Shown here: one piece after another, positions 42,890-52,600 of the stretch
Layout of the letters: the number at the start of each line of letters is the position of its first letter
Position numbering within the stretch: position 1 is the first letter of the stretch
NCBI RefSeq assembly: GCF_900167135.1
Contig: NZ_FUWZ01000008.1
Span: 62,001-126,000 of the forward strand
Direction: 5' to 3'
Origin: Chitinophaga eiseniae
Lineage (GTDB): Bacteria > Bacteroidota > Bacteroidia > Chitinophagales > Chitinophagaceae
DNA: 64,000 nt
Program-made: the position numbers and the translations under genes
Notes under the pieces: generated by a model
The model's input: the letters and a program-made list of their open reading frames with translations, nothing else
The model's database searches: none
Told to the model about the DNA's origin: nothing

Positions 42890-44697
42890 GATATTTTAGA
42901 ATATTTTTTTGGGTTTACCGGTGAGGCATTAAATCCACCAAAATTCATATAAGGAGCTTGCTTAGACCGGTTAAGTAAATTAACCGCATCAGATGTCCGT
43001 TGATATGGTTGCCCTGCTGCTTCTCTCCCTACTGAACCGTACCAACCTCCATAAATGCTTTGTGATAATAAGAAAGAATGTTGTCTAAACTGATAAGCAG
43101 TATTTCCATTCATTTTAACATCTACAGAAGGAAAGGTACCATGCATTATTGTAGCACTCATTGCTCCATCTTTTCCAATCTTTACAGTTAAATCCTGAGC
43201 AACATCTACTAATCTTCCGTGCATTATTTTTAAACCAATGGCTTCCACCTTGTTAACTTCTGTATGTTGCTCAACGCCCGCAACTACGGTGCCATCAGAT
43301 AAAGTTTTCACATATGCATCCTGATTGGGTGCGCCATCTACACCATCCGCCCCTGGTACTAGCCCAAAACTTGCACCTGTTTCTCGTTGCGATGACGCAG
43401 AAAATCCGCTAAACTTACCTTCATCATCATAGTTACCCGTCAATGAAAATTTTGTCGTTAATTTATCACCGCCTGCACCTGGTACACCTAGATCGTTATC
43501 TTTATGTATATAACTATTTATCTCAAAATTAAGTGTATTACCTATATTAGAATAAGAAGTCTTGTTCTGAGTTAGTGTTTTCTCTCTGGAGTCATTCCAA
43601 ATAATATTTCCTTTCTTATCCTGAAACCAATCCCTCCCATCCAAATCAACAATATTAGTAGGGTTGTTGCCAACATAGTTATAGGGAGACCAACTTAAAT
43701 AATGCTCAGCACTTGGATCAATAGTATACCAGCGGCCTATTTGTGGATCTTGCATCCTCGCCCCGTAATCATACCATTCTAACCCACTACCATCTCCGAA
43801 CTCCCCACGTTGTAATTCTTTGCCATTATACTTCTTACGATTCTCCGGGTAATTAGCACCCTTCAACGCATTCGAACTTATCCCCGCCATCGTCAACCCA
43901 AACGGATAATAATGCGTCACTTCCAGCAGCGGACCGGTCGCCTGCGTCACGACAAGGTTATCAAAGAACACGTCCTGCGGGGTTTCATTACTGGTATACA
44001 CATACAGAAAACCGCTTTTGGATACCGGCATTTTATCCGTCGCCAGTGTCTGCAGCTGGTCAGGTTCTTGCTTCACCTGCTTCACCCCGCTGTTATTGTC
44101 AACTAAGTTAAACTGTTCATCAAACAATACAAAATTGAGATATGCCCGCGGATTGTCCGGTTTCTGCTGGTCTGCGTCTTTGGTTTTCAGCCGCTGGTAT
44201 TCGTGATTATAAAAATCAGCGGTGAATGGCGTGGTGTTATTCGCAGCATCAAAGCCGTGCTGCCCCTGCCCGGCAGCGGTACCCTGAAACGCCAGGGCCA
44301 GGCTGGCGATCATATCCTCCACCGGCGGCGGGGTATTCTTATCTGCCGGCGCCTGGGATTTATAAAACGCTTTAACGCCTATCTGAATGGTGTCCCCGGC
44401 CATCACTTTCAGCACCAGCGACGGTCCTATTTTATGACCGCCGGTTTTGGCGTTCAGTTTAGCAACGGAGGCATTTTCGCCGGTACTTTCGTCGGGCGGG
44501 TAACCGGCAGGCTTGGCGGCACGGGTCTCAGTGACATTGCTGAACAAAGCCGTCTCCTGCGGCGCGCGGGCGCTTTCCATGGTAGCCGTGTACATGGACA
44601 GGTCCGTTTGTTCTGTCAGCACGATCCTGACGTTGCCCAGATGGTCCTTTTCAAAATAATCATAGACATAGCTTACAGGCTGATTTACTTTCAGCAC
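42883..44697 (-). CDS. displaced Rhs core fragment with C-terminal tip B
   Basis: Up to 604 residues from a GTG at 44697; the frame is open back to about 44824 (DYAVAGEFKNDTLQFLGHEEG) but has no ATG, so it is a 5'-truncated copy. The core matches copies A and C until YNGKE, then follows a different core end (LQRGEFGDGSGLEWYDYGARMQDPQIGRWYTIDP...NPTNIVDLDGRD). The ~250-residue tip (WFQDKKGNIIWNDSREK...VNPKKYSKISW) is unrelated to tips A and C and not recognised. The lipoprotein immunity candidate follows. Confidence 0.7.
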   Translation of the reverse strand: MLKVNQPVSYVYDYFEKDHLGNVRIVLTEQTDLSMYTATMESARAPQETALFSNVTETRAAKPAGYPPDESTGENASVAKLNAKTGGHKIGPSLVLKVMAGDTIQIGVKAFYKSQAPADKNTPPPVEDMIASLALAFQGTAAGQGQHGFDAANNTTPFTADFYNHEYQRLKTKDADQQKPDNPRAYLNFVLFDEQFNLVDNNSGVKQVKQEPDQLQTLATDKMPVSKSGFLYVYTSNETPQDVFFDNLVVTQATGPLLEVTHYYPFGLTMAGISSNALKGANYPENRKKYNGKELQRGEFGDGSGLEWYDYGARMQDPQIGRWYTIDPSAEHYLSWSPYNYVGNNPTNIVDLDGRDWFQDKKGNIIWNDSREKTLTQNKTSYSNIGNTLNFEINSYIHKDNDLGVPGAGGDKLTTKFSLTGNYDDEGKFSGFSASSQRETGASFGLVPGADGVDGAPNQDAYVKTLSDGTVVAGVEQHTEVNKVEAIGLKIMHGRLVDVAQDLTVKIGKDGAMSATIMHGTFPSVDVKMNGNTAYQFRQHSFLLSQSIYGGWYGSVGREAAGQPYQRTSDAVNLLNRSKQAPYMNFGGFNASPVNPKKYSKISW

Positions 44698-44810
44698 CGT
44701 GCGGATACGCCCTTCTTCATGCCCGAGGAACTGCAGCGTATCGTTTTTAAACTCTCCAGCGACAGCATAGTCGGTGACGGTGGTCTGTGAAGGCGCCTGG
44801 GTATTGTCTA
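43823..44810 (-). repeat. Rhs core repeat, copy B
   Basis: About 1.0 kb matching 46114-47103 of copy C. It extends further in the 5' direction than copy A and ends where an unrelated truncated gene begins on the other strand. Confidence 0.8.
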
Positions 44811-44923
44811 CGATTAGAAGACATTAATGCCCTACCTGCAGAAGCTAAAGATTATGTACTCAATCACATTGATATAATGATTCGCGATTTTAAAAACAAA
44901 AAAGCATATAGTCATAAATGATA
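44808..44923 (+). pseudogene. C-terminal remnant of an XRE-type regulator gene
   Basis: The plus strand reads about 38 codons, LEDINALPAEAKDYVLNHID followed by IMIRDFKNKKAYSHK and a stop. This is the typical C-terminal tail of small helix-turn-helix (XRE) regulators of Bacteroidota; the DNA-binding part is missing because the Rhs core of copy B begins at the same point. It marks a recombination junction. Confidence 0.5.
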
Positions 44924-44973
44924 AGAGCCTTGCTAATATTGGCAAGGCTCTTATCATTTATGACTATATGCTT
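44902..44973. terminator. perfect 32-bp inverted repeat, bidirectional terminator
   Basis: Arms at 44902-44933 and 44942-44973 are exact reverse complements, with an eight-base loop TAATATTG. The left arm covers the end of the XRE remnant, the right arm reaches the stop of the immunity gene at 44972. On the minus strand the stem is followed by GCTTTTTTGTTTTT, so it should terminate the Rhs C/immunity transcript; the stem is unusually long for a terminator. Confidence 0.75.
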
Positions 44974-45232
44974 AAAGGTTATCTACCGTAATATAATGTA
45001 ATACAGCTCTCTCTTTATCATATATAACACACTCTATACTTTTATCCCCCTTTATAATATTCTGTGCAGCTAGTAAAGCTGTTTTTACATCCCCAAATAT
45101 TGTATAGACCTTCTGGCGATCATCAATAGCCAGTTCATGATTTTCATCCAACACATTTCCTGTTTCAACTCTAGCCCTAAGCAATGCCACTTGGCCTCCT
45201 TGTAAGAAAGGAAAATTTTCCATCATATTCAT
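44972..45232 (-). CDS. candidate immunity protein for the Rhs ADP-ribosyltransferase tip
   Basis: An 86-residue soluble protein (GGQVALLRARVETGNVLDEN, VYTIFGDVKTALLAAQNIIKG, VLHYITVDNL) starting two bases after the stop of the intact Rhs gene. Position, size and lack of signal peptide fit a cytoplasmic immunity protein. It ends in the 32-bp inverted repeat. No family recognised. Confidence 0.65.
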   Translation of the reverse strand: MNMMENFPFLQGGQVALLRARVETGNVLDENHELAIDDRQKVYTIFGDVKTALLAAQNIIKGDKSIECVIYDKERAVLHYITVDNL

Positions 45233-45234
45233 TT

Positions 45235-48200
45235 TTATTGTACATATCTAACAGTTGCACCCCTCACTGGTCCCTTTATTAATACTTCTGATTCACTAAC
45301 TATTGTTCCGGGGGCTTGCTTTAAATTAACTGATTTCAAATTAGGACTTGTTACTAGCGATGATTTAGGAACCGTAGTTTCCAAAACAACACCACCGCCA
45401 TTAGGTCTTAATGCAAAATTAGTTGCAACGTCTGGATTTGTCGACCAAGAAGTATAAGCGCTTTCTGTAGTCACTGTATTGTGCTCTAATGGTGTCGCAT
45501 TTCCGCCTCTGGGATAAGCATTACCTTCTACAGCTTGTCCATATCCAGGATGCGACTCATTTACCCCTCTATAAACAGTCGACATTTCTTCAGCAGCAGC
45601 TCCCGCTTTACCTGCACCTTTCAATGCATTAACTACTTTAGCTCCTCCTTCAGCAACAACTGCAACAGTTAACTCCGCTGCCTTTTCTCCAACAATTTTT
45701 CCTGCACCATGTGCACCTTCGTTAATCACTACGCGTGTATTATCAATAACACCTTTCGCCATACCATAACCACCCATTGTGGCAACATTAAGTGCATTAT
45801 CCAGAAGCGCTTTCGGCGAAAACATAGCCTTTACTGTCTGCCCAGGATTCGCTATCGCATTTCCTGCGTTTCTAAAGAACCCTGTGAACCCTGCCTTAAC
45901 ACCATTAACAAATCCCTTCTTGTTGGGATCTTCTCCTTCATCTCCTAAAAAGTCATTGTATCTAAGCGGGTTATCATAGTTAGAAGCATACGGCGACCAC
46001 GCTTCCATATTCTCTATCTTCGGATCTATCTGGTTCCACCTTCCTATCTGCGGATCCAAATTCCTCAACTGAGCATCATATATATCCAGATCTAATTCGC
46101 TCGTGTATTCAATCCCGTTATACTTCTTACGATTCTCCGGGTAATTCGCACCCTTCAACGCATTCGAACTAATCCCCGCCATCGTCAATCCAAACGGATA
46201 ATAATGCGTCACTTCCAGCAGCGGCCCGGTCGCCTGCGTCACGACAAGGTTATCAAAGAACACGTCCTGCGGGGTTTCATTACTGGTGTACACATACAGA
46301 AAACCGCTTTTAGCTACCGGCATTTTATCCGTCGCCAGCGTCTGCAGCTGATCTGGCTCCTTCTTCACCTGCTTCACCCCGCTGTTATTATCAACTAAGT
46401 TAAACTGTTCATCAAACAATACAAAATTGAGATATGCCCGCGGATTGTCCGGTTTCTGCTGGTCTGCATCTTTGGTTTTCAGCCGCTGGTATTCGTGATT
46501 ATAAAAATCAGCGGTGAATGGCGTGGTGTTATTCGCGGCATCAAAACCGTGCTGCCCCTGCCCGGTAGCGGTACCCTGAAACGCCAGGGCCAGGCTGGCG
46601 ATCATATCCTCTACCGGCGGCGGGGTATTCTTATCTGCCGGCGCCTGGGATTTATAAAACGCTTTAACGCCTATCTGGATGGTGTCCCCGGCCATCACTT
46701 TCAGCACCAGCGACGGCCCTATTTTATGACCACCGGTTTTGGCGTTCAGTTTAGCAACGGAGGCATTCTCACCGGTACTTTCGTCGGGCGGGTAACCGGC
46801 AGGCTTGGCGGCACGGGTCTCGGTGACGTTGCTGAACAAAGCTGTCTCCTGCGGCGCGCGGGCGCTTTCCATGGTAGCCGTGTACATGGACAGGTCCGTT
46901 TGTTCTGTCAGCACGATCCGGACGTTGCCCAGATGGTCCTTTTCAAAATAATCATAGACATAGCTTACAGGCTGATTTACTTTCCACACCGTGCGGATAC
47001 GCCCTTCTTCATGCCCGAGGAACTGCAGCGTATCGTTTTTAAACTCCCCGGCGACGGCATAGTCGGTGACGGTGGTCTGTGAAGGTGTCTGCGTATTGTC
47101 CACAACCGTCTTCCGCAGTTTGACGCCGGCCGCATCATACTGGTAGGAAATCGTCCCTTTCCCGGTAATGGTGATCCGCTGCGGCAGGTTCAGGTGATTG
47201 TACTGTATACTGGTAATCCCTTTGTTATTGTCCTGTGTTAGATTACCGTTGGCATCATAGCTATAATCCTGTGTTTCGTTAGACACCGGCTCCTTAAAAT
47301 CACCCAATGTGCTGTTAGGGTTATTCGCCCGGTCGGTCACAAAACGGAGCTTGTTGCTGTTGGCCACATAACCGTATTTGAGGTCATCCACGGTCACACG
47401 CGCACCACCAGACAAACCCTGCTGTTTCATGAAGAGGATATTACCGTTTTCATCATATTGCAGGCCACTGACGGAAAAATCCATCAGGTTACGTGTCCAG
47501 CTCGTACTCCCGGCGTTCTGCTGGTTAAAATCCGCCAGTGTCAACCGGTTGACGGCATCATAACCAAAGTCATATTTCCGGGAGATGCCATCGTTCCTGC
47601 TCCGCCATATTGTTCCGGAGATGTTGCCGTTAAACGCGGGTGTGGCATATGCGGTGCCATCGATCACAGATGCCGGTTGGTCATACCCCAGCTCGTAACC
47701 AAAATAACTACCCGTGTTGTTTTTCACGTAACTTCTGTTGGCCCCCAGCTGCCATCCGCGGATGTTATAGTCATAGTGGATATTGTCGAGATTATTCCCC
47801 AGCGTTTTATCTGTCAGCTGCCCGATGGCGTTGTACCGGTTAGCGGCAATCACTTTCGAAGTCCCTTCATCGTTGAGCTGTTTGGCAACCGTCAGCAGGC
47901 GGCCGGCATGATCGTAAGTAAAGACGGTACGTATCCGGACATCAGGCGTAGTGCCGCTTCGCGGATTACGCTGCCTGACATAAGCGCCCAGCACCTTTCC
48001 TGAGAAATCGTACAGCGTACTGGACACATCACGACCGTTATTGTTATTTTCAGATACTACCTGGATAATACGGCCTTTCTCATCGTAATAATTGGTTGTA
48101 GTAAGATATTGGTCCGTTCCAAGTATCAGCTTCTTTATTCCTGTCACCTTGCCCGTCACCACCGCCGCCAACGGCGCCGGGTCTGCATTGGCGCCGCCAC

Positions 48201-49635
48201 CGGCATTCACCCTGGACAAATCACCCGTTTCGGCAGCCAAAGCTCCGGTGTAACTGTAATCGTCATAAAAGGTATAGATCAGCGGCTGCAGCGATGCACC
48301 CGGAATACCCGGCAACGGATTATTAACTGCTGTAGCCTGCGTCCCACCCGTCAGCGCAGGATCGGTTTCTGCCACCATGTCCGCGCCGGTACCGGTATCA
48401 AAACCACCTTCCAGTGTCACGCTGCTGCGGGCCCTGTAAGCGTCACGGCTATCGTAAGACGCCACTACCAGGTTATCCGGACCAGGAAAGGAATGGGTTA
48501 TGGTGCTTTGCGTCCCCGAAACGGTATTCATGGACGCCTGCAAGGAGGCCCGGGTAGCGGCGGAGGTATACAACGCTGTCATCACAGGTCTGTTCTGACC
48601 ATCGTAAAAAGTGACCATCCATTTTCCCTGTGCCGCCAGATTACCATCACGGGTAAAGACCAGCCGGTCGCGCACATCGTAGACCATCTCCGTCACAGCG
48701 GCGCCGGGTACTTTTTTGGTGATCATCCGCCGCCGTTCATCGTATTCATAGATAAAACAGAGCTCTGCTGCGATATCCGGATGACCGGTAAAAGTCCAGC
48801 CGCCCGCCGCCAGTGCTGTTACCGCCTTCGGCGGGATAACATAACGCTGGTTGTTATAATCATCATATACATAGTAGGTACACAACCAGTCGGTATGCGC
48901 ATTCACGGGATTGACAGCCAGCTGTGTTCTCTTCAGCACTACCTTCCCTTCCCTGTCGGTAAAAGTAATGGTCTGTTTTCCCTGCTCGTCAATCGTAATA
49001 TTTTTAAAGAGGTCGCCGGCCAGATAGCTGCCTGCGACCGGATCGCCACCGGCACTGGGGCCGATCGTCCAGCGTTTTACATCGTCAGCGGCGGTATTGA
49101 CGGCATACACTTGTTGCTGCGTATGTCCTCCGCCAGGTTGCCAGCTGCGTCCCGGCGCTCCCTGCTGCAGCGGCCGGCTCAACGGGGAAAGCTCCGGCAC
49201 CTGCTGTCCAAAAGGCCGGTCGTCTTTGGCAATGTCCGGCAGCGTTGTATTCGCCGGACTATAGAAATTGAGCTGGTCGGCAAAAGCGCCTGTCCGGAAA
49301 CTGCCCGGCCCTGCGCCCGTCATATCTGTGTACGGCAGAATGGTTTTCACTGTCCGCCCATAATTATCATATTCTGTCGGCGTGATAATATCCTTTTTAT
49401 CCGGACTGCCCTGCAGCACAATCGCCTGCACCTGCCGGCCAAGCCCATCAAAGTAGGTAACGCTCCTGTTCCCGCTTTCAGCCGGCAGCGCGTTCACCTG
49501 CGCCTGCGTGCTTACACCAGGCACGTTGACCGCCGTCCTGCTGATGAAGTTATGCCCGGTACTCAGCTGCGCTGATGTACTACCGGTCAACAGCAATAAA
49601 AACAATACTTGTATGATCGTATATATGCGCTTCAT
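45235..49635 (-). CDS. Rhs/YD-repeat protein (DUF6443) with ADP-ribosyltransferase-like C-terminal toxin
   Basis: A 1466-residue exported protein: signal peptide MKRIYTIIQVLFLLLLTGSTSA, a DUF6443 region (VTYFDGLGRQVQAIVLQGSP), many YD-type repeats (YDVRDRLVF, YNAIGQLTDKTLGNN, YDAAGVKLRKTV), the Rhs core ending at about residue 1305, a hydrophobic Ala/Gly-rich linker, and a ~115-residue tip with VYRGV (Arg, ~1356), YTSWSTNPDVATNFA (~1394-1408) and ESEVLIKG (~1448-1455). This R-S-E order is that of ADP-ribosyltransferases. The start at 49635 is chosen for its signal peptide, four bases after the upstream gene's stop. The immunity candidate follows after two bases. Confidence 0.88.
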   Translation of the reverse strand: MKRIYTIIQVLFLLLLTGSTSAQLSTGHNFISRTAVNVPGVSTQAQVNALPAESGNRSVTYFDGLGRQVQAIVLQGSPDKKDIITPTEYDNYGRTVKTILPYTDMTGAGPGSFRTGAFADQLNFYSPANTTLPDIAKDDRPFGQQVPELSPLSRPLQQGAPGRSWQPGGGHTQQQVYAVNTAADDVKRWTIGPSAGGDPVAGSYLAGDLFKNITIDEQGKQTITFTDREGKVVLKRTQLAVNPVNAHTDWLCTYYVYDDYNNQRYVIPPKAVTALAAGGWTFTGHPDIAAELCFIYEYDERRRMITKKVPGAAVTEMVYDVRDRLVFTRDGNLAAQGKWMVTFYDGQNRPVMTALYTSAATRASLQASMNTVSGTQSTITHSFPGPDNLVVASYDSRDAYRARSSVTLEGGFDTGTGADMVAETDPALTGGTQATAVNNPLPGIPGASLQPLIYTFYDDYSYTGALAAETGDLSRVNAGGGANADPAPLAAVVTGKVTGIKKLILGTDQYLTTTNYYDEKGRIIQVVSENNNNGRDVSSTLYDFSGKVLGAYVRQRNPRSGTTPDVRIRTVFTYDHAGRLLTVAKQLNDEGTSKVIAANRYNAIGQLTDKTLGNNLDNIHYDYNIRGWQLGANRSYVKNNTGSYFGYELGYDQPASVIDGTAYATPAFNGNISGTIWRSRNDGISRKYDFGYDAVNRLTLADFNQQNAGSTSWTRNLMDFSVSGLQYDENGNILFMKQQGLSGGARVTVDDLKYGYVANSNKLRFVTDRANNPNSTLGDFKEPVSNETQDYSYDANGNLTQDNNKGITSIQYNHLNLPQRITITGKGTISYQYDAAGVKLRKTVVDNTQTPSQTTVTDYAVAGEFKNDTLQFLGHEEGRIRTVWKVNQPVSYVYDYFEKDHLGNVRIVLTEQTDLSMYTATMESARAPQETALFSNVTETRAAKPAGYPPDESTGENASVAKLNAKTGGHKIGPSLVLKVMAGDTIQIGVKAFYKSQAPADKNTPPPVEDMIASLALAFQGTATGQGQHGFDAANNTTPFTADFYNHEYQRLKTKDADQQKPDNPRAYLNFVLFDEQFNLVDNNSGVKQVKKEPDQLQTLATDKMPVAKSGFLYVYTSNETPQDVFFDNLVVTQATGPLLEVTHYYPFGLTMAGISSNALKGANYPENRKKYNGIEYTSELDLDIYDAQLRNLDPQIGRWNQIDPKIENMEAWSPYASNYDNPLRYNDFLGDEGEDPNKKGFVNGVKAGFTGFFRNAGNAIANPGQTVKAMFSPKALLDNALNVATMGGYGMAKGVIDNTRVVINEGAHGAGKIVGEKAAELTVAVVAEGGAKVVNALKGAGKAGAAAEEMSTVYRGVNESHPGYGQAVEGNAYPRGGNATPLEHNTVTTESAYTSWSTNPDVATNFALRPNGGGVVLETTVPKSSLVTSPNLKSVNLKQAPGTIVSESEVLIKGPVRGATVRYVQ
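45946..47103 (-). repeat. Rhs core repeat, copy C (within the intact gene)
   Basis: The parental block for copies A (45946-46960) and B (46114-47103). Outside this block the three cassettes have no similarity. Confidence 0.8.
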
Positions 49636-49639
49636 GGTA

Positions 49640-52600
49640 TCAGGGATTAACACAGTTAGTAGGAGATAATTTGGTATACGTTCCGCTGGTAGTCCCGTCG
49701 CTGAACTGATACTGGTATGTACAGCGGTATTGCCCATTTTCCGGCACGCTCGACAGGTAATACAATGTCCCTGTCTCGCAGACGCCGTTGATAAACTTCT
49801 TCCCTTCGCCCGAGCAGGCGCAGGAACCGTATTTATTGGCGGCCGCCTGCCCGTTGGCATTGATATCATCCTGTGCCAGCTGGTCGGCCGCAGCCTGGCT
49901 CACAGGACTGGACCATTTACGTGCCGGTACTTCATATTTGTAGATTTTGCCGATGTCCGGCGCACAGTCATTTTTAAAGAAATTCTGATAGCGGTACACG
50001 TTATAGAACAAACACTGCCCTTGCGCATTGGCGTAAGCCTGCCCTTTGGCATTGATTTCAGCGATGGCTTTAGCATCAGCATCAGCCTGACTTACAGCCG
50101 ATACATAACTTCCATATTTCACTGTATACGTCACCGTGGTGGGTTCTCCCTGTGTACAGTCATTTTTCAGGATCGCCCTGGACGCCTCAGCATTGTAAAA
50201 CAGTGTGGGGGTAGCCGGCGTCATGGGAGCACCCGGCCCGTAGTTGTACACAAAGTTCTGGAGGATATTACCTTTATCGTCCCGGATGTTCATCAGCCGG
50301 TTCAATCCATCGTATTCATAAAAAGTGGCAATATTGTCCGGGGAGGTGGTGCTGGTAATGCCAACGCCCGGTTCGTAACTGTAAGAGGTCACCTGTGCAT
50401 CGGCGGGGTATATCCGGATATCATCCACCCAAACATTAGCGCCGGCCAGCCGAACCGTTGATGTAGTGCCGGAAAGGCGATACAGGTAAAGTGTCCAGCC
50501 ATTGCGGGTAATACCTGTTGCCGATAGCGGGACACTGGTGGCGCCATTCTGCGTGACCGCCAACGCTCCCCCTCTGGACCAGTAACTGACAATCATGGGT
50601 TTGGCCACGGCGCTCGCCAGCGTACACTGTATAGAAGCGGATGCAGAAAACTTCAGCGACTGCTTTCCGGTATGAGCTACGCTGCCATCGAACTGCCCAC
50701 CGGTATTTACCCAGTTTCCGCCATACAGCCCGGCTGTCTCAAAGCCGGTATAGGCAATTTCGGCGATGCCTGCATTCATGGCCGCCATCGTCGGATAGCG
50801 GTCAGGGTAGTCTCTGACAAAGGATTGCAAGGCATCTTTGTCTTTACTTTGCTCCACCACCTGCCCAAAGGAATATTTGAAAGTGGCCAAAGGCTTGTAA
50901 CGGCTGTCCGTTACCAGGTTGCTGCCGCTCCAGGACGAAGTTGTCCACGTACCGGGCGCGTTGGCAGCTTCCAGCCGGAAAGTCTGCACCGGCAGGTAAT
51001 TGTCATAGTACGTCAACAGTCCGCTGAGGAGCTTTTTATTGCCGCCGCCCGCGCTCTGGCGATACTGGATACTTTCAATCTCCGTCCCTGGCATTCCGGC
51101 ATTCACGAGCGCCGCGATACCGGCCGCAGGACCATTAACGCCCGTATAATCACCGGCATATTTTTTCACGGTCACCACCTCTTCATTATTGGTTGTTTGA
51201 TCGGTGATTTGCGTGGGGAAAGTGTGTTTATCACTGCCATAAACCATTTTCCGAACGCTGGTCAGGTAAGCGCCGGTCAGCTGGTCATACGTTTTCTCCT
51301 GCTGCTGTACCAGTTGTTTTTGCTGCGCCCAGATGGTATAACCATCGGCATACAGGATTTTGTAGTAGGTGCGGGTGTCTATACAGTCGCTCATGGATTT
51401 CCAGGTCCCCCTCCCCTCATAGGTGAACAGGCCGTTGACATCCTGTTTCTTACACCACTGGATAAGATTATCCTGCGCATCCTTCACTTTCACCCTCGTC
51501 TGCGGAACGTTTCCAATGATCTGATAAACATAGGTATTGGTCAGTTCACTGAGTAGATTTCCTTTGTTGTCGTATACCGATTTCTTTTCCAGGTCTCCGT
51601 TACCTACGTGATCATCGAACTGGTTGATATTCTCGATATGATACTGATAGACGGTCTTTCCCAACGGCTGGGAATTATTGAAATCAAACTGGTATTCCGT
51701 AACGCGGCTGTAACCGATGGGGGAACCCTGTACAGATCCCATTCCATATACAGCATTCGCAGACACGGTGTAATTCGCGGTGCGCTGGTCTTCCGTGCCG
51801 GGGTTGATAATCGGCGGCGGCCAGCGGTGCATGGAAGTGGTGATATCGTAACGGGGGAAATTATTGTCGCTCCGGCCGCTTGTCCTGCCGTTTTCCTGCA
51901 GGTATTCATACCGCTTCACCGTCCCTTTTTTGTTGGCATATGAATAATCCGTGATCTCGCGGATACGGACACCACCGACTTGACGCGAGGAGGAATCATC
52001 ACTCAACAACGCCTCATGGGCCTCGTAGGTAAAAGTAGTGTACCCCCCGGTTGGATAAGTGATCCGCGACAATACGCCCTGAATAGCCCCTTCAAAATGT
52101 GGCTCCCTGTCCGCCCCGTTACCGACTACCCGGCCATTCGGGAACGTTACATTCGGTACGAGGCTGGAATTTCCACTCGCGTTATAATATCCCCAATGGT
52201 CCAGCGAAGCGGTAAACCTTTCAGGCGTATTACCAGCCATTTCGTAGTAGGCAAACAGATAAGGCGGAGGCGCTGTCATGCCGGCCACCGGCGTCACTTC
52301 TGCCAGTGTATCCAGGTGAAGCCTTTTTTTCGAATAAGTATTCCCCGGGTTTTGGAAGAAACCATAACCAAGGCTATATTGTCTTAGCAGTTTATCAGCG
52401 CCGTTGAGCGTTGTATAAATACTGATCTTTTTCAGCAGCCTGTCATGTGGAAAATTTGAATCCGGGCGGTCTTCCACCGACTCCAGTTGAATACGTCCTA
52501 CCTGGATGCCATTTCTTTGATAGCTGATAGCCGTCAAAAATTTACGCTGGACCCAAACAAAAGGCGGAGAAGCGGTAAAGCTGCTCAACTGCTCTTCGTA

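Noticed and set aside
41300..47103. Repeated ~1-kb blocks as an insertion sequence or composite transposon
   Set aside because: The blocks encode the Rhs core, lack transposase genes and terminal inverted repeats, and have different end points.
48109..49575. Plus-strand open frame of 488 codons opposite the Rhs gene
   Set aside because: Its composition (Arg/His/Ile-rich, no motif) is that of an antisense shadow, and the minus-strand YD repeats fully explain the sequence.
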